DNA of 64,000 nucleotides from NCBI GenBank assembly GCA_039696685.1, contig CP155566.1:2790001-2854000 (forward strand), read 5' to 3'. This DNA is from Vibrio sp. CDRSL-10 TSBA. Its GTDB lineage: Bacteria; Pseudomonadota; Gammaproteobacteria; Enterobacterales; Vibrionaceae. Below the pieces are notes generated by a model, which saw only the letters and a program-made list of their open reading frames with translations, made no database searches and was not told where the DNA came from. The translations under genes and the position numbers were made by a program. Within the stretch, counting starts at the first letter, position 1; the number at the start of each line of letters is the position of its first letter. Shown one piece after another: positions 44,852 to 55,429 of this stretch.

Positions 44852-45175
44852 ATTATCGGTTAGCGCAAACCAGGCGCACCATCCGCCATTGCGTTGTCGC
44901 CAAATTCGGACCAAGCGCTATTCGTTCAGAAAAGCTCGATGCGTGCAGGAAAGAACGATACGTTCAGAAAGCACGGCGCGGTCAGGACAGCAGGAAACGG
45001 GATAAGCAGAGCAGAGAGCCACCAGCGGACTGCCGGGTACGAAGCCGATGCATGCCGGGAAGAATCACCGACAGAATGGAGATAATTTACCAGGCCAGTA
45101 TTAACCAGCCCGGAATCACTTTTGACCTGCGACCTGGCGAGATAAACCGACGCAACAGATCATGTACGGTCAGGA
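44852..45175. other. Intergenic stretch with short repeats, no supported gene
   Basis: 324 bp between the shyB terminator and erpA. It holds CGTTCAGAAAaGC/CGTTCAGAAAGC near-repeats about 36 bp apart and several purine-rich patches. A 36-codon frame from 45077 has no ribosome binding site and overlaps erpA, so I do not call it. The stretch looks like decayed sequence. Confidence 0.5.
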
Positions 45176-45517
45176 TCAGACGCTGAAAGAAGCACCACAA
45201 CCACAAGTGGTGGTCGCATTCGGGTTGTTGACAAAGAAACGCGAGCCTTCCAGACCTTCGGTGTAATCAACGATACCGCCAATCAGGTATTGCAGGCTCA
45301 TCGGGTCTACCACCAGGGTCACACCACTGTTCACAATCTCGGTGTCACCGTCATTGACGTTTTCATCAAAGGTAAAACCGTACTGGAAACCACTGCAACC
45401 GCCGCCAGTGATGTAGACACGCAGTTTCAGTGCCGGGTTTTCTTCTTCCGCAATCAGAGCTTTTACTCGTGTTGCTGCCGCATCCGAAAAGGATAATGGT
45501 ACATTTACTTCGCTCAC
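45176..45517 (-). CDS. erpA: Iron-sulfur cluster insertion protein ErpA
   Basis: A-type carrier that delivers 4Fe-4S clusters, for example to IspG. The GTG start at 45517, with AGAGG six bases before it, gives 113 residues ([21 protein letters not shown]). The three cluster cysteines are in GGGCSGFQ and TTCGCGASF. Frame intact. Divergent from hemL. Confidence 0.94.
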   Translation of the reverse strand: MSEVNVPLSFSDAAATRVKALIAEEENPALKLRVYITGGGCSGFQYGFTFDENVNDGDTEIVNSGVTLVVDPMSLQYLIGGIVDYTEGLEGSRFFVNNPNATTTCGCGASFSV

Positions 45518-45817
45518 GATGACCTCTCTCACTCGTGTCAGTGCCCGTTCGCTCAGGAAAAAATAGCCTGGCGACAGGTCAGTGTAATTTAGCTATAACG
45601 ATGATTATCCAATACCTGACTTATCCGTTCAAGTATTAGCCGCCATTTCGCACCACTCAGGCACAGAAACGGCGCGGTTCAGCCCCACGATGGCGCTTAT
45701 CGGTCCGGGGCTGCCAAGCCGGCGCCAGAGAAATTAAGCGAAAAGATTTCGTCTCGCGTCTCATCGGCGTACAATGCAGACCAAATTGGTCCGAGCAATC
45801 ATCAAGAGGAACTATCC
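45518..45817. promoter_or_regulatory. Divergent erpA / hemL upstream region
   Basis: 300 bp that must carry both promoters. The hemL ribosome binding site is AAGAGGA near 45803. I see no operator or RNA gene that I can defend. Confidence 0.45.
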
Positions 45818-47111
45818 ATGACCAAATCAGAAGATCTTTATCAGAAGGCACAAAGCAAAATTCCTGGTGGCGTAAACTCGCCGGTACGCGCATTTAATGG
45901 TGTGGGTGGTTCTCCACTGTTTATCGACCGTGCAGATGGCGCGTTTATCTTTGATGCTGACGGTAAAGCGTACATTGATTATGTCGGTTCATGGGGCCCG
46001 ATGATTCTTGGTCACAACCACGCCGTGATTCGTGATGCGGTGGTGAATGCCGCTCACCGCGGCCTAAGCTTCGGCGCGCCGACTGAGATGGAAATTGCCA
46101 TGGCTGAACTGGTTTCTGAACTGGTCCCGTCGATGGAACAACTGCGTATGGTGAACTCAGGTACAGAAGCGACCATGAGTGCCATTCGTCTTGCTCGTGG
46201 TTACACCGGTCGCGATAAAATCATTAAGTTTGAAGGTTGTTACCACGGTCACGCAGACAGCCTGCTGGTCAAAGCCGGTTCAGGCGCTCTGACACTGGGT
46301 CAGCCTAGCTCACCGGGTGTTCCGGCAGACTTTGCTAAATATACCCTGACTGCCCGTTTCAACGATCTGAACTCAGTACGTGAACTGTTTGCCGCCAACC
46401 CGGGCGAAATCGCATGTATTATTGTTGAGCCGGTTGCCGGTAACATGAACTGTATCCCGCCGGTCGAAGGCTTCCATGAAGGTCTGCGCGAAATCTGTGA
46501 TAGCGAAGGCGCGCTGCTGATTTTCGACGAAGTGATGACCGGTTTCCGCGTCGCTCTGGGCGGTGCTCAGGCACACTACAATATCAAACCTGACCTGACG
46601 ACGCTGGGTAAAGTGATCGGCGGCGGGATGCCGGTGGGCGCATTTGGTGGTCGTAAAGAGGTGATGCAGTACGTGGCACCAACCGGTCCGGTTTACCAGG
46701 CAGGTACTTTATCCGGTAACCCAATTGCCATGGCAGCCGGCTATGCTTGTCTGTCCCTGCTAAAAGAAGAAGGTAACGAGAAACGCCTGGCGGCCAAAAC
46801 CAAGCAACTGGCAGACGGCTTTAAAGAGCTGGCTCAGCAACACGGCATCCCGCTGCTGGTACACCAGGTCGGCGGTATGTTCGGTTTCTTCTTTACCGAT
46901 CAAGAGCAGGTAACCTGCTACGAAGACGTCGCCAAGTGCGATGTGGAGCGTTTCCGTAAATTCTTCCACCTGATGCTGCAGCACGGTGTTTATCTGGCAC
47001 CTTCAGCGTTCGAGGCCAGCTTTACCTCTCTGGCGCACGGTTTCGAAAGAAATCGAAGCGACGCTGGAAGCGGCTGACCGCAGCTTTGCTGAACTGGCTA
47101 AACAAGGCTGA
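45818..47111 (+). CDS. hemL: Glutamate-1-semialdehyde 2,1-aminomutase
   Basis: PLP enzyme making 5-aminolevulinate for heme. Restored length is 430 residues. The PLP lysine lies in [18 protein letters not shown] near residue 265, with [19 protein letters not shown] before it. The frame breaks at 47040-47044 (GTTTC); removing one T gives [19 protein letters not shown] and the gene then runs to the TGA at 47109-47111. Confidence 0.96.
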
Positions 47112-47154
47112 TGCACTGCACGTGATGGTGCTATCGCCATCAGAGCCGGAATTG

Positions 47155-47177
47155 AAAGGCTGCTTGGGCAGCCTTTT
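47155..47177 (+). terminator. Intrinsic terminator of hemL
   Basis: AAAGGCTGC with GCAGCCTTT and a short loop, followed by T residues. Confidence 0.88.
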
Positions 47178-47228
47178 TTATTATCTTGCTGAGATGAAAT
47201 CTTGCGAACCGGCCGTCACACACAAGCC

Positions 47229-47345
47229 TTAATGCCAGTTCATCACTACCAGCACGATAAGTACTATCGCCACCACGCCCAGCCAGGGAAACGAACGGCG
47301 CACACGCTTAGATTTACACCCGGTTTCATTATCGCAACACCCCAT
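47229..47345 (-). CDS. 38-residue cysteine-containing membrane peptide
   Basis: ATG at 47345 with GAGGAG seven bases upstream; TAA at 47229. The sequence begins MGCCDNETGCKSKRVRRS and continues into a single hydrophobic helix (WLGVVAIVLIVLVVM) with a short tail. Three cysteines and a basic cluster precede the helix, so a small inner-membrane protein with cytosolic Cys-rich head is likely by the positive-inside rule. Function unknown. It overlaps no other gene and is divergent from the AI-2E family gene. Confidence 0.7.
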   Translation of the reverse strand: MGCCDNETGCKSKRVRRSFPWLGVVAIVLIVLVVMNWH

Positions 47346-47420
47346 ACTGCACTCCTCATTGCTAAGAGTATGAAATACAGCCATTATAACCCTAATTAAT
47401 AAGCAAACTGGACCACGACT

Positions 47421-48506
47421 GTGCCTGATAAACTGAAGATCACCTCCAGCCACTGGGTATTAATTGTTGCCCTGCTGGCCACCGCATTTGCCTGCTATCT
47501 GCTGATCAGGCCTTATGTAAACTCGATTCTGATGGCCTTTATCATCTCTCTGCTCATGTTTCCGATCCATGAGAAAATGGAATCTAAGTTACCATCTTAT
47601 CCCAATCTGGCTTCCCTGCTGTCGTGCGTCATTCTCACTTTCATCATAGTGATTCCACTACTGTTTGTGTTTGGCGCCATCGTGCAGCAAGGCTCAAAAT
47701 TTTCCCAGAATGTTTACCAATGGGTCACTCACGGCGGCATTCAGACCGTATTCAACCACCCATTGGTGGTGAAAGTATTAGCCATCACCAATCAGTATCT
47801 GCCGTTTGATGAGATAAGCCCGCAGCAAATCGCCCAGAAAGTCGGTCAGTTTGCCACCACGTTCGGCAGCAACCTGGTTGGTATCAGTGCCAAAATCCTC
47901 GGTGACGCGACCTCATTTATCATGGACTTTCTGCTGATGCTGTTCGTGCTGTTCTTTTTACTGCGCGATCACGACAAGATCATAGCCTCACTGCGCCACA
48001 TTATTCCCCTGTCACGCAGCCAGGAAGATCGCCTTTTGCAACAGATAGAACAAGTCTCTAAATCCGCGGTGATGGGCTCGTTTCTGACCGCGATAGCGCA
48101 AGGCTTCGCCGGTGGTATCGGCATGTGGCTGGCCGGTTTCCCTGGTCTGTTCTGGGGCACCATGATGGGCTTTGCCTCGTTCATTCCGGTGGTCGGTACG
48201 GCTCTGGTGTGGATCCCGGCGACCATCTACCTGTTTGTCACCGGCGATACCGGCTGGGCTGTCTTTCTCGCGATCTGGAGCGTGGCGCTGGTCGGCTCGA
48301 TTGATAACCTGTTGCGGCCGCTGCTGATGCAAGGCAGTGCCGGGATGAACACCCTGCTGATTTTCTTCTCCCTGCTGGGCGGCATCCAGCTATTTGGTCT
48401 GATTGGCCTGATTTATGGACCGCTGATCTTTGCCATCACCATCGTCTTTTTCAATATGTACGAAGAGGAATTTCAGAGCTTTCTCAACAAACAGGACAAC
48501 AGCTGA
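47421..48506 (+). CDS. AI-2E family transporter
   Basis: 361 residues from a GTG at 47421, with about eight transmembrane segments in the AI-2 exporter (TqsA/PerM) fold. Typical blocks are LLRDHDKIIASLRHIIPLS, GFASFIPVVGTALVWIP and LLIFFSLLGGIQLFGLIGLIYGPL. The substrate is not known; family members include autoinducer-2 exporters and Na+/H+ antiporters. Frame intact. Confidence 0.88.
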   Translation: MPDKLKITSSHWVLIVALLATAFACYLLIRPYVNSILMAFIISLLMFPIHEKMESKLPSYPNLASLLSCVILTFIIVIPLLFVFGAIVQQGSKFSQNVYQWVTHGGIQTVFNHPLVVKVLAITNQYLPFDEISPQQIAQKVGQFATTFGSNLVGISAKILGDATSFIMDFLLMLFVLFFLLRDHDKIIASLRHIIPLSRSQEDRLLQQIEQVSKSAVMGSFLTAIAQGFAGGIGMWLAGFPGLFWGTMMGFASFIPVVGTALVWIPATIYLFVTGDTGWAVFLAIWSVALVGSIDNLLRPLLMQGSAGMNTLLIFFSLLGGIQLFGLIGLIYGPLIFAITIVFFNMYEEEFQSFLNKQDNS

Positions 48507-48588
48507 CGCCGTCAGGCGCGGATAAAGCACTTCAAGCCCGGGGCGGATTATGCGAAAATCTGCCCCCCTAATTTGTATCGAGTCTGTT

Positions 48589-49620
48589 ATGTCAAATTAC
48601 ACCGCTCCCAGTCAGATAGCCGAACGCCAACTGGCCTATTTTGCCGGTAAAAAGGTGCTGGTGGCCGGAGAAGCCGAAGATCTGTTCCCGATCCAACTGG
48701 CCAAACATTGTGAGTCAGTGGCGGTATTCACCACCCATTATGGTTATCACCGACAATTGCAACAGCATCAGGGCGTAACCAGCTACTTTGGTGCCGAGCT
48801 GACTGACGACCTGGTGGCGGATATGATCCTGCTCTACTGGCCAAAAGCCAAACAGGAAGCAGAATATCTGCTGGCGATGCTGATGGCGAAATTTGGCACC
48901 GGGACCGAAATTGTTGTCGTGGGTGAAAACCGCTCCGGGGTCAAAAGCATTGAGAAAATGTTCGCCGCTTATGGCCCGATCAATAAGTATGATTCGGCGA
49001 GGCGTTGCTCGTTTTACTGGGGCCAATGCACGGAACAACCGGCGCCATTTACGCTTGAGCAGTGGTTTAAATCCTATCAGGTCGAATATCAGCAGCACAG
49101 TCTGACCATTCGCAGCCTGCCTGGGGTATTCAGTCACGGTGAGTTTGATATCGGCAGTCGTCTGCTGCTCGACAGCCTGCCGCCACTGCGTGGCAAAGTG
49201 CTCGATTTTGGTTGCGGCGCCGGCGTCCTGGGCAGCGTGATGGCAACCCTCAATCCGGGAATTGAACTGGAGATGTGTGACATCAGCGCTTTGGCGATTC
49301 GTTCCAGCCAGGAAACCCTGACCGCCAATCATCTGTCTGGTCGGGTATTCGCTTCTGACGTTTATTCAGACAGCGCGCGCGACTACGATTTTATCGTCAC
49401 CAATCCGCCCTTCCACTCCGGGCTGGATACCAGTTACAGTGCGACCGAGACGCTGCTGGCGAAAGCGCCCGCCCATCTGAAAAACCGTGGTGAACTGTTG
49501 GTGGTGGCCAATAGCTTCCTCAAATATCCGCCCATCATCGAACAGGCATTCGGTCAGTGCGAAACCGTGAACAAAACCAATAAGTTCACGATTTACCAAG
49601 CAAAAAAATCTCGCGCCTGA
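48589..49620 (+). CDS. rsmC: 16S rRNA G1207 N2-methyltransferase
   Basis: 343 residues from the ATG at 48589 ([18 protein letters not shown]), the E. coli length; the longer upstream reading is rejected. The SAM loop is [14 protein letters not shown] near residue 204 and the catalytic motif is NPPFHSG near residue 271. Frame intact. Confidence 0.94.
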   Translation: MSNYTAPSQIAERQLAYFAGKKVLVAGEAEDLFPIQLAKHCESVAVFTTHYGYHRQLQQHQGVTSYFGAELTDDLVADMILLYWPKAKQEAEYLLAMLMAKFGTGTEIVVVGENRSGVKSIEKMFAAYGPINKYDSARRCSFYWGQCTEQPAPFTLEQWFKSYQVEYQQHSLTIRSLPGVFSHGEFDIGSRLLLDSLPPLRGKVLDFGCGAGVLGSVMATLNPGIELEMCDISALAIRSSQETLTANHLSGRVFASDVYSDSARDYDFIVTNPPFHSGLDTSYSATETLLAKAPAHLKNRGELLVVANSFLKYPPIIEQAFGQCETVNKTNKFTIYQAKKSRA

Positions 49621-49655
49621 GGCATACATGGCCATCGGCCACACAGTACAAAGAC

Positions 49656-49681
49656 AAACGGCAAACCAAGGTTTGCCGTTT
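49656..49681. terminator. Terminator between rsmC and fbpC
   Basis: AAACGGCAAACC with GGTTTGCCGTTT, then T residues on the plus strand and weaker T content on the minus strand. It serves the converging rsmC and fbpC. Confidence 0.85.
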
Positions 49682-49696
49682 TTTATTCCCAACGCT

Positions 49697-50746
49697 TCAA
49701 AACTTACCTAAGTCACTCAGAAACGCCAGTACACCCTGGGTATCGATACTGACCGCGACCTTCTCGCCGATCTGAATCGCCTGGGATGAAGTTGCCAATA
49801 GCTTGGCGCCCTGCGTTTCAATCACATAGCGGCAGTGATCGCCCATAAACTGCTGCTCAAGCACCGTCACCTGGCTGTCCGCATCGCTGTGGATACGGAT
49901 TTGCTGCGGGCGCAGCAGTAATTCACATCGGCCGCCATGGCTAATCATCTGCTGCGCCGTCGCTTCCAGCACGCCGAATTCGGTCTGATACTGGCTGTCA
50001 CTGACACGTGTTGCTGGCAGGTAACTGCCGCCGCCGAGAAAGTCGGCCACGAATTTGCTTGATGGATGAAAATACAGTTGCGATGCGGTGCCATACTGCT
50101 CTATCACACCGTGTTGCATCACCGCCATTTTATCGGCAAAGGCAAAAGCCTCTTCCCGTGAGTGAGTCACAAAAATCGCAGTCACTCCCTGCTTTTTAAA
50201 GATCTTACGGATCTCGGCAATCAGATCGTGTCGCACCTGAGTATCGATATTTGAAAACGGCTCATCGAGTAGCAGCAGATCCGGCTTATAGGCGAGCGAG
50301 CGGGCAATAGCCACCCGCTGCTGCTGACCACCAGATAACTGATGCGGATAACGATCGCTCAGGCCGCTGAGATGAACCAGATCGAGCATTTCAGTAACCT
50401 TACTCTGGCGCTGCGCCGGCGATGCATCACGTAATCCGAACGCCACGTTTTCCGCCACAGTCAGATGGGGAAACAGGGCGTAATCCTGAAAGATCATACC
50501 GATATTGCGCTGCTCCGGCGGCAACCATAGCTGACCGTCATCAATGGTCAGGCCATTGAGGCTCATCACACCGGAAGCGAGTGGTAATAAACCGGCGATG
50601 GCCTTGAGCAAGGTTGTTTTACCACATCCGCTGGCCCCGAGCAGACAGACGATTTCACCGTGTTCCACCTCAAGCGAGAGGGATTCTAATACGGTCTGTG
50701 TCTCATACTGACAGGTCAGATTCTGAATTGATAGTGCGCAGCTCAT
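49697..50746 (-). CDS. fbpC: Ferric iron ABC transporter, ATP-binding protein
   Basis: 349 residues. Walker A GASGCGKTTL near residue 37, signature LSGGQQQR, Walker B LLLLDEPF, and a C-terminal TOBE-like regulatory domain. Energises Fe3+ import by FbpAB. The start overlaps the fbpB stop by one base. Frame intact. Confidence 0.94.
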   Translation of the reverse strand: MSCALSIQNLTCQYETQTVLESLSLEVEHGEIVCLLGASGCGKTTLLKAIAGLLPLASGVMSLNGLTIDDGQLWLPPEQRNIGMIFQDYALFPHLTVAENVAFGLRDASPAQRQSKVTEMLDLVHLSGLSDRYPHQLSGGQQQRVAIARSLAYKPDLLLLDEPFSNIDTQVRHDLIAEIRKIFKKQGVTAIFVTHSREEAFAFADKMAVMQHGVIEQYGTASQLYFHPSSKFVADFLGGGSYLPATRVSDSQYQTEFGVLEATAQQMISHGGRCELLLRPQQIRIHSDADSQVTVLEQQFMGDHCRYVIETQGAKLLATSSQAIQIGEKVAVSIDTQGVLAFLSDLGKF

Positions 50747-52372
50747 CAGTGACTTTGCTCCAGGGAACGGTTAACAACAACAAGGGGAATAAGACCGACC
50801 ACAACCAGCAAAACCGCCGGTAATGCGGCTAGTTCAAGGTGTTCATCAGACGCATAGTTATACACATAGGTCGCCAGCGTCTCAAAGTTGAACGGACGCA
50901 GCAGTAACGCGGCGTTGAGTTCTTTCATCGATTCGATAAACACCAGCAAACCGGCAATCAGCGCACCACGCCGCACCAGCGGAACATGGATGCGCCACAG
51001 CATACAGTTGGGCTGACACCCCATGGTACGCGCGGCCATATCCAGTGACGGGGAAATCTTATTCAGGCTACTTTCGATACTACCAATAGCGACGGCGGAA
51101 AAGCGCACCACCAGAGCAAAAATAATCGCAAACATGGTGCCGGAGAAAATCAGTCCCGGCCTGCCCCACTGCAGCGCTTTCGCTACATCATTGACGACGT
51201 GATCCAGAGTCAGCACCGGTACCATAATTCCTATCGCCAGCACCGTGCCGGGGACGGCATAACCCAGCGATGAGAGACGCATCAGCGCCACACTGAACCG
51301 ATTCTGTTTGAGACGCATATAAAAGCAGACCGTCAGCGCCACCAGTACTCCGAGCACTGCGGCACTGAGCGACACTTTGAGGCTGTTGAGGGCATATTCC
51401 CGGAAACTGCTCACTCCAACTGGCGGCAAAATAGGTGTAAGCGTAGCTGAGTAGTTGCAGCAGCGGAAAAATAAACGCCACACACACCAGCCCCCAGCAC
51501 CACAGCAGCGCCGCCCATTTTTTCCAGCCGCTGAGCTGATAGCGAAAATCTTCATGGCTGTTGAACTGATTCTGGAACAGCTTTTGTTTACGCCGGCTGT
51601 AGCGCTCAGCGCTGAGTAACAGCACCACGATCATCAGCATAATGGCTGAAATTTTGGCTGCTGCGGTCAGGCTGGAATAGTTGAGCCAGGTATCGTACAC
51701 CGCTGTGGTCAGGGTATTAACAGCAAAGTAACTGACGGTACCAAAATCGCCGACAGTTTCCATCGCCACCAGCGATAAGGCGACCGCAACCGAGGGGCGT
51801 ACCAAGGGCAGCGAAATACGGCAAAAACTCTCCCATGCCGAGCATTTCAGCAAGCGAGCGGACTGCAGCAAGGAGACATTCTGCTCCATAAATGCGGTGC
51901 GACACAGCAGGTAAACATAGGGATATAACACCAGCGCCAGCACCAGACTCGCACCGGTCAGACTGCGAATATCCGGGAACCAGTATTCGCCGGGCAGCCA
52001 GCCGGTCTGCTCTCGCAGCCAGACCTGAATCGGCCCGGCGTAGTCAAACCAGCCGGTAAAGATATAACCGACGATATAACCAGGAATCGCGAGTGGCAGG
52101 ACCAAGGCCCACTGCAGCACTTTTTCTCCCGGCAGGCGGCACATCGCCATCAGCCAGGCACTGGGTACACCAAATACCAGAGTCAGTGCCATCACGCTCA
52201 CAGCCAGCACAACCGTATTGTACACATAGGTCGGCATTACTGTGGTGAGCAGATGACGGAACACATCGTCGGTATCACCAATGGCGGTATAAAAAATCGC
52301 TAAGATCGGCAAAACCAGCAGCGTGGCCAGAACCACACTGCTGGTTTTCCATATGAGGTGTTTTTCTTTCAT
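50746..52372 (-). CDS. fbpB: Ferric iron ABC transporter, permease
   Basis: 541 restored residues with two fused permease halves, about twelve transmembrane segments; EAA-type loops lie in each half (LKCSAWESFCRISLPLVRPS and MGCQPNCMLWRIHVPLVRRG). The frame breaks at 51403-51407 (GAAAC); removing one A gives SWSEQFREYALNSLKVSL at the start of the second half. Middle gene of fbpABC. Confidence 0.94.
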
Positions 52373-52472
52373 TGCCTAACAGCTACAAGGCAGGCTGAGG
52401 CATAAATGCGATGGCAAATACATCTCATATCCCTTTCATAAATCAAGGGTATAGTTATACCCTTGGATTTGA

Positions 52473-53487
52473 TTAAAGGTCAAATTTGACTTCGTCAATC
52501 AGCTTGATGGCCGCTTCATGATTGTCGGCAATTTTTTCCAATGGTAGCGAATCTGACTTAAATTCACCCCAGGATGCCACCAGTTTCAGAGCGCTCAACC
52601 CCAGGTTTAACCGGATATTCGAAGTTTACGTCTGCATACATGTGCTGTGCTTTGTCGCCGGTCAGAAACTCCATCAGCTTCACAGCGTTATCACGGTTTG
52701 GCGCGTATTTCGCCATCGCCATACCGCTGACGTTGACATGGGTGCCCTGCACCTTCTGACCCGGGAAGTTAATGTAAACCGATTCCGCCCAGCTCTTCTG
52801 CTCTTTATCGGTCAGCATTTTACCCAGGTAGTAGCTGTTACCCAGCGACAGGTCACATAAACCTTCTTTGATAGCACGGACCTGATCACGGTCATTACCT
52901 TGCGGCTTACGTGCCAGGTTAGCTTTTACGCCCTGCAGCCAGGTTTTGGTTTCCGCTTCACCGTGGTTGGCAATCATGGCCGCAACCAGAGCAATGTTGT
53001 ACGGGTGTTTACCGCTGCGGGTACAGATTTTGCCTTTGTACTCCGGCTTAGCCAGATCAAGGTAATCGAAATCATCACTCAGTTTACCCACACGATCACG
53101 TGAAGAGTAAACACTGCGTGTCCGGATGGTCAGCGCAAACCATTCATCCTTACTATCGCGGTACTGAGCCGGAATATTGCTGTCAATCACGGCACTGTCT
53201 ACCGGCTGGGTCAGGCCTTTATCTGCCAGTTCAAACAGGCGACTGAACTCAGAGGTAAGCACCAAGTCAGCCGGGCTGTATTCACCTTCCTGCGCCAGTT
53301 TCTCAGCAATCCCTTCTTTGGCAAATTTGACGTTCACCTTGATGCCGGTCTCATCAGTAAACTCTTTAAACATAGGGTCAATCAGAAAAGGCTGACGGTA
53401 AGAGTAAACATTCACTTCCTCTGCAGCCATGGCCGCTGGTGCCAGCATGCTGCTTGCAAGCGCTGAAAGCGTTAGCAGTTTTTTCAT
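52473..53487 (-). CDS. fbpA: Periplasmic ferric iron-binding protein
   Basis: 337 restored residues. Signal peptide MKKLLTLSALASSMLAPAAMA; mature EEVNVYSYRQ. The paired tyrosines that bind Fe3+ are in LSLGNSYYLGKML. The frame breaks at 52583-52587 (GTTTC on the plus strand); removing one base gives VERSELVASWGEFKSD, and the protein then ends KLIDEVKFDL at 52473. First gene of fbpABC; a Fur box overlaps its promoter. Confidence 0.95.
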
Positions 53488-53512
53488 GTGTTAAATCCTT
53501 TAAGAGTGCTAA

Positions 53513-53564
53513 TGATAAGAGTTATCAATTGCACTCATTATATTGACGACTATTAATAAAACAA
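53513..53564 (-). promoter_or_regulatory. fbpA promoter with Fur box
   Basis: On the minus strand TTGTTT (53559-53564), a 16-bp spacer and TATAAT (53537-53542) form the promoter. Downstream, TGATAAG-A-GTTATCA (53513-53527) is a perfect 7-1-7 dyad differing from the Fur consensus TGATAAT-N-ATTATCA only at the two inner bases. Iron-loaded Fur should block initiation. Confidence 0.85.
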
Positions 53565-53576
53565 TCATGAAAAATA

Positions 53577-53603
53577 AAAAACCTGCCACGTGTGGCAGGT
53601 TTT
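53577..53603 (-). terminator. Intrinsic terminator of glnK-amtB
   Basis: AAAACCTGCCAC with GTGGCAGGTTTT, followed on the minus strand by T residues. Confidence 0.85.
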
Positions 53604-53627
53604 ATGAAAGGCTTTTGTAACGAGTTA

Positions 53628-54858
53628 TTACTTAACAGTCACGAATTCTGGGTAAGATTCTACGCCGCAATCATGCATGTCCATACCTTCCATCTCTTCT
53701 TCTTCAGAGACACGGATACCGACGGTCGCTTTCAGGATACCCCAGACAATCAGGCTGGCTGCGAATACCCAGGCAAAGATAACTGCGGCACCCATCAGCT
53801 GTGCACCGAATGTAGCATCACCGTTGCTCAGTGGCACAACCATCAGGCCGAAGAAACCACACACACCGTGTACCGAAATCGCACCCACTGGATCATCGAT
53901 TTTCAGTTTATCCAGAGCAATGATGCTGAACACAACCAGCGCACCAGCAACCACACCGATAGCCACTGCGTACAGCGGAGATGGTGACAGCGGGTCAGCC
54001 GTGATAGCTACCAGACCAGCCAGCGCACCGTTCAGAATCATGGTCAGGTCAGCTTTACCCCAAGTGGTTTTGCACACCAGCAGAGCGGCAATTGCACCTG
54101 CTGCTGCAGCTGCGTTGGTATTCAGGAAGATTTGACCTACCGCTGTCGCGTTTTCAAAGTCAGACACCATCAGCTGAGAACCACCGTTGAAACCAAACCA
54201 ACCGAACCACAGGATGAAGGTACCCAGAGTTGCCAGCGGCATGTTTGAACCCGGAATCGGGTAAATTTCACCGTTTTTACCGTATTTACCTTTACGGGCA
54301 CCCAGCAGAAGAAACACCTGCCAGAGCAGCTGATGCACCAGCCATATGTACGATACCAGAGCCTGCGAAGTCGCTGAAACCTGCTGCAGACAGGAAGCCA
54401 CCGCCCCAAGTCCAGTAACCTTCCATCGGGTAGATGAAAGCAGTCAGAATGACAGAGAAAATCAGGAACGACCACAGTTTCATACGCTCAGCCACAGCAC
54501 CCGACACAACAGACATCGCTGTTGCAACGAACACTACCTGGAAGAAGAAGTCTGACGCCAGAGAGTGGTCTGCACCTTCACTCTGAGTACCGATCAGAGC
54601 GCCAAATGATGGCAGCCAACCGGCTTCAGCATTGTCAACGTACATAATGTTGTAGCCGACAATCAGGTACATGGTGCACGCGATTGCGTACAGAACAAAG
54701 TTTTTAGTCAGAATTTCAGTGGTGTTTTTCGAGCGTACCAAGCCTGCTTCCAGCATGGCAAAGCCCGCTGCCATCCACATAACCAGTGCGCCTGAGATTA
54801 AGAAAAAGAATGTATCCAGTGCGTAACGTAACTCCGTTACAGTAAGCGACAGTTCCAT
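53628..54858 (-). CDS. amtB: Ammonium transporter
   Basis: 409 restored residues, about eleven transmembrane helices. The twin conducting histidines are in GSGIVHMAG and ISVHGVCG. The N-terminus (MELSLTVTELRYALDTFF) has no cleavable signal peptide, unlike E. coli AmtB. The frame breaks at 54311-54315 (GAAAC); removing one base gives AALAGVLLLGARKGKYG. It follows glnK by 26 bp, and GlnK is the PII protein that blocks AmtB. Confidence 0.95.
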
Positions 54859-54884
54859 AGTAGTCGTCTCCAGTCCTTTGAATC

Positions 54885-55250
<366 letters not shown>

Positions 55251-55263
55251 TTACTTTTTTATA

Positions 55264-55281
55264 ATCCAAGGTACGTGCCAA
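55264..55281 (-). promoter_or_regulatory. Sigma-54 promoter of glnK-amtB
   Basis: Minus strand TTGGCACG-TACC-TTGGAT matches the consensus TTGGCACG-N4-TTGCA/T except at one position of the -12 element. It ends 41 bp upstream of the glnK ATG. Confidence 0.88.
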
Positions 55282-55335
55282 CTTTTTAAACCATTGAATT
55301 ACAATGAAATAGTGAGATTTCGCTTCAAAAACAAC

Positions 55336-55366
55336 AAAGGGTTGCACTATTTAGGTGCAACCCTTT
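55336..55366 (-). promoter_or_regulatory. NtrC-type site inside a 12-bp inverted repeat
   Basis: AAAGGGTTGCAC, seven bases, GTGCAACCCTTT. The central TGCAC-N7-GTGCA (55343-55359) matches the NtrC half-site pattern, about 100 bp upstream of the predicted start site. The long perfect stem, with T-rich sequence after it on the minus strand, could also end yacL transcription, so the element may be dual-use. Confidence 0.7.
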
Positions 55367-55393
55367 CCCAAAAATAAGGCGAAATGTTCGCCA

Positions 55394-55410
55394 TTCACCA
55401 ACAAAGTGCA
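55394..55410 (-). promoter_or_regulatory. Second NtrC-type site
   Basis: Minus strand TGCACTTTGTTGGTGAA fits TGCACC-N5-GGTGCA with two mismatches. It is 51 bp (about five helical turns) upstream of the first site, a typical NtrC enhancer arrangement. Confidence 0.65.
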
Positions 55411-55429
55411 CTCTGTTAAGGCGGTAAAC

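Noticed and set aside
45077-45187. 36-codon ORF starting MEIIYQASINQPG
   Set aside because: No ribosome binding site and it overlaps the end of erpA on the other strand.
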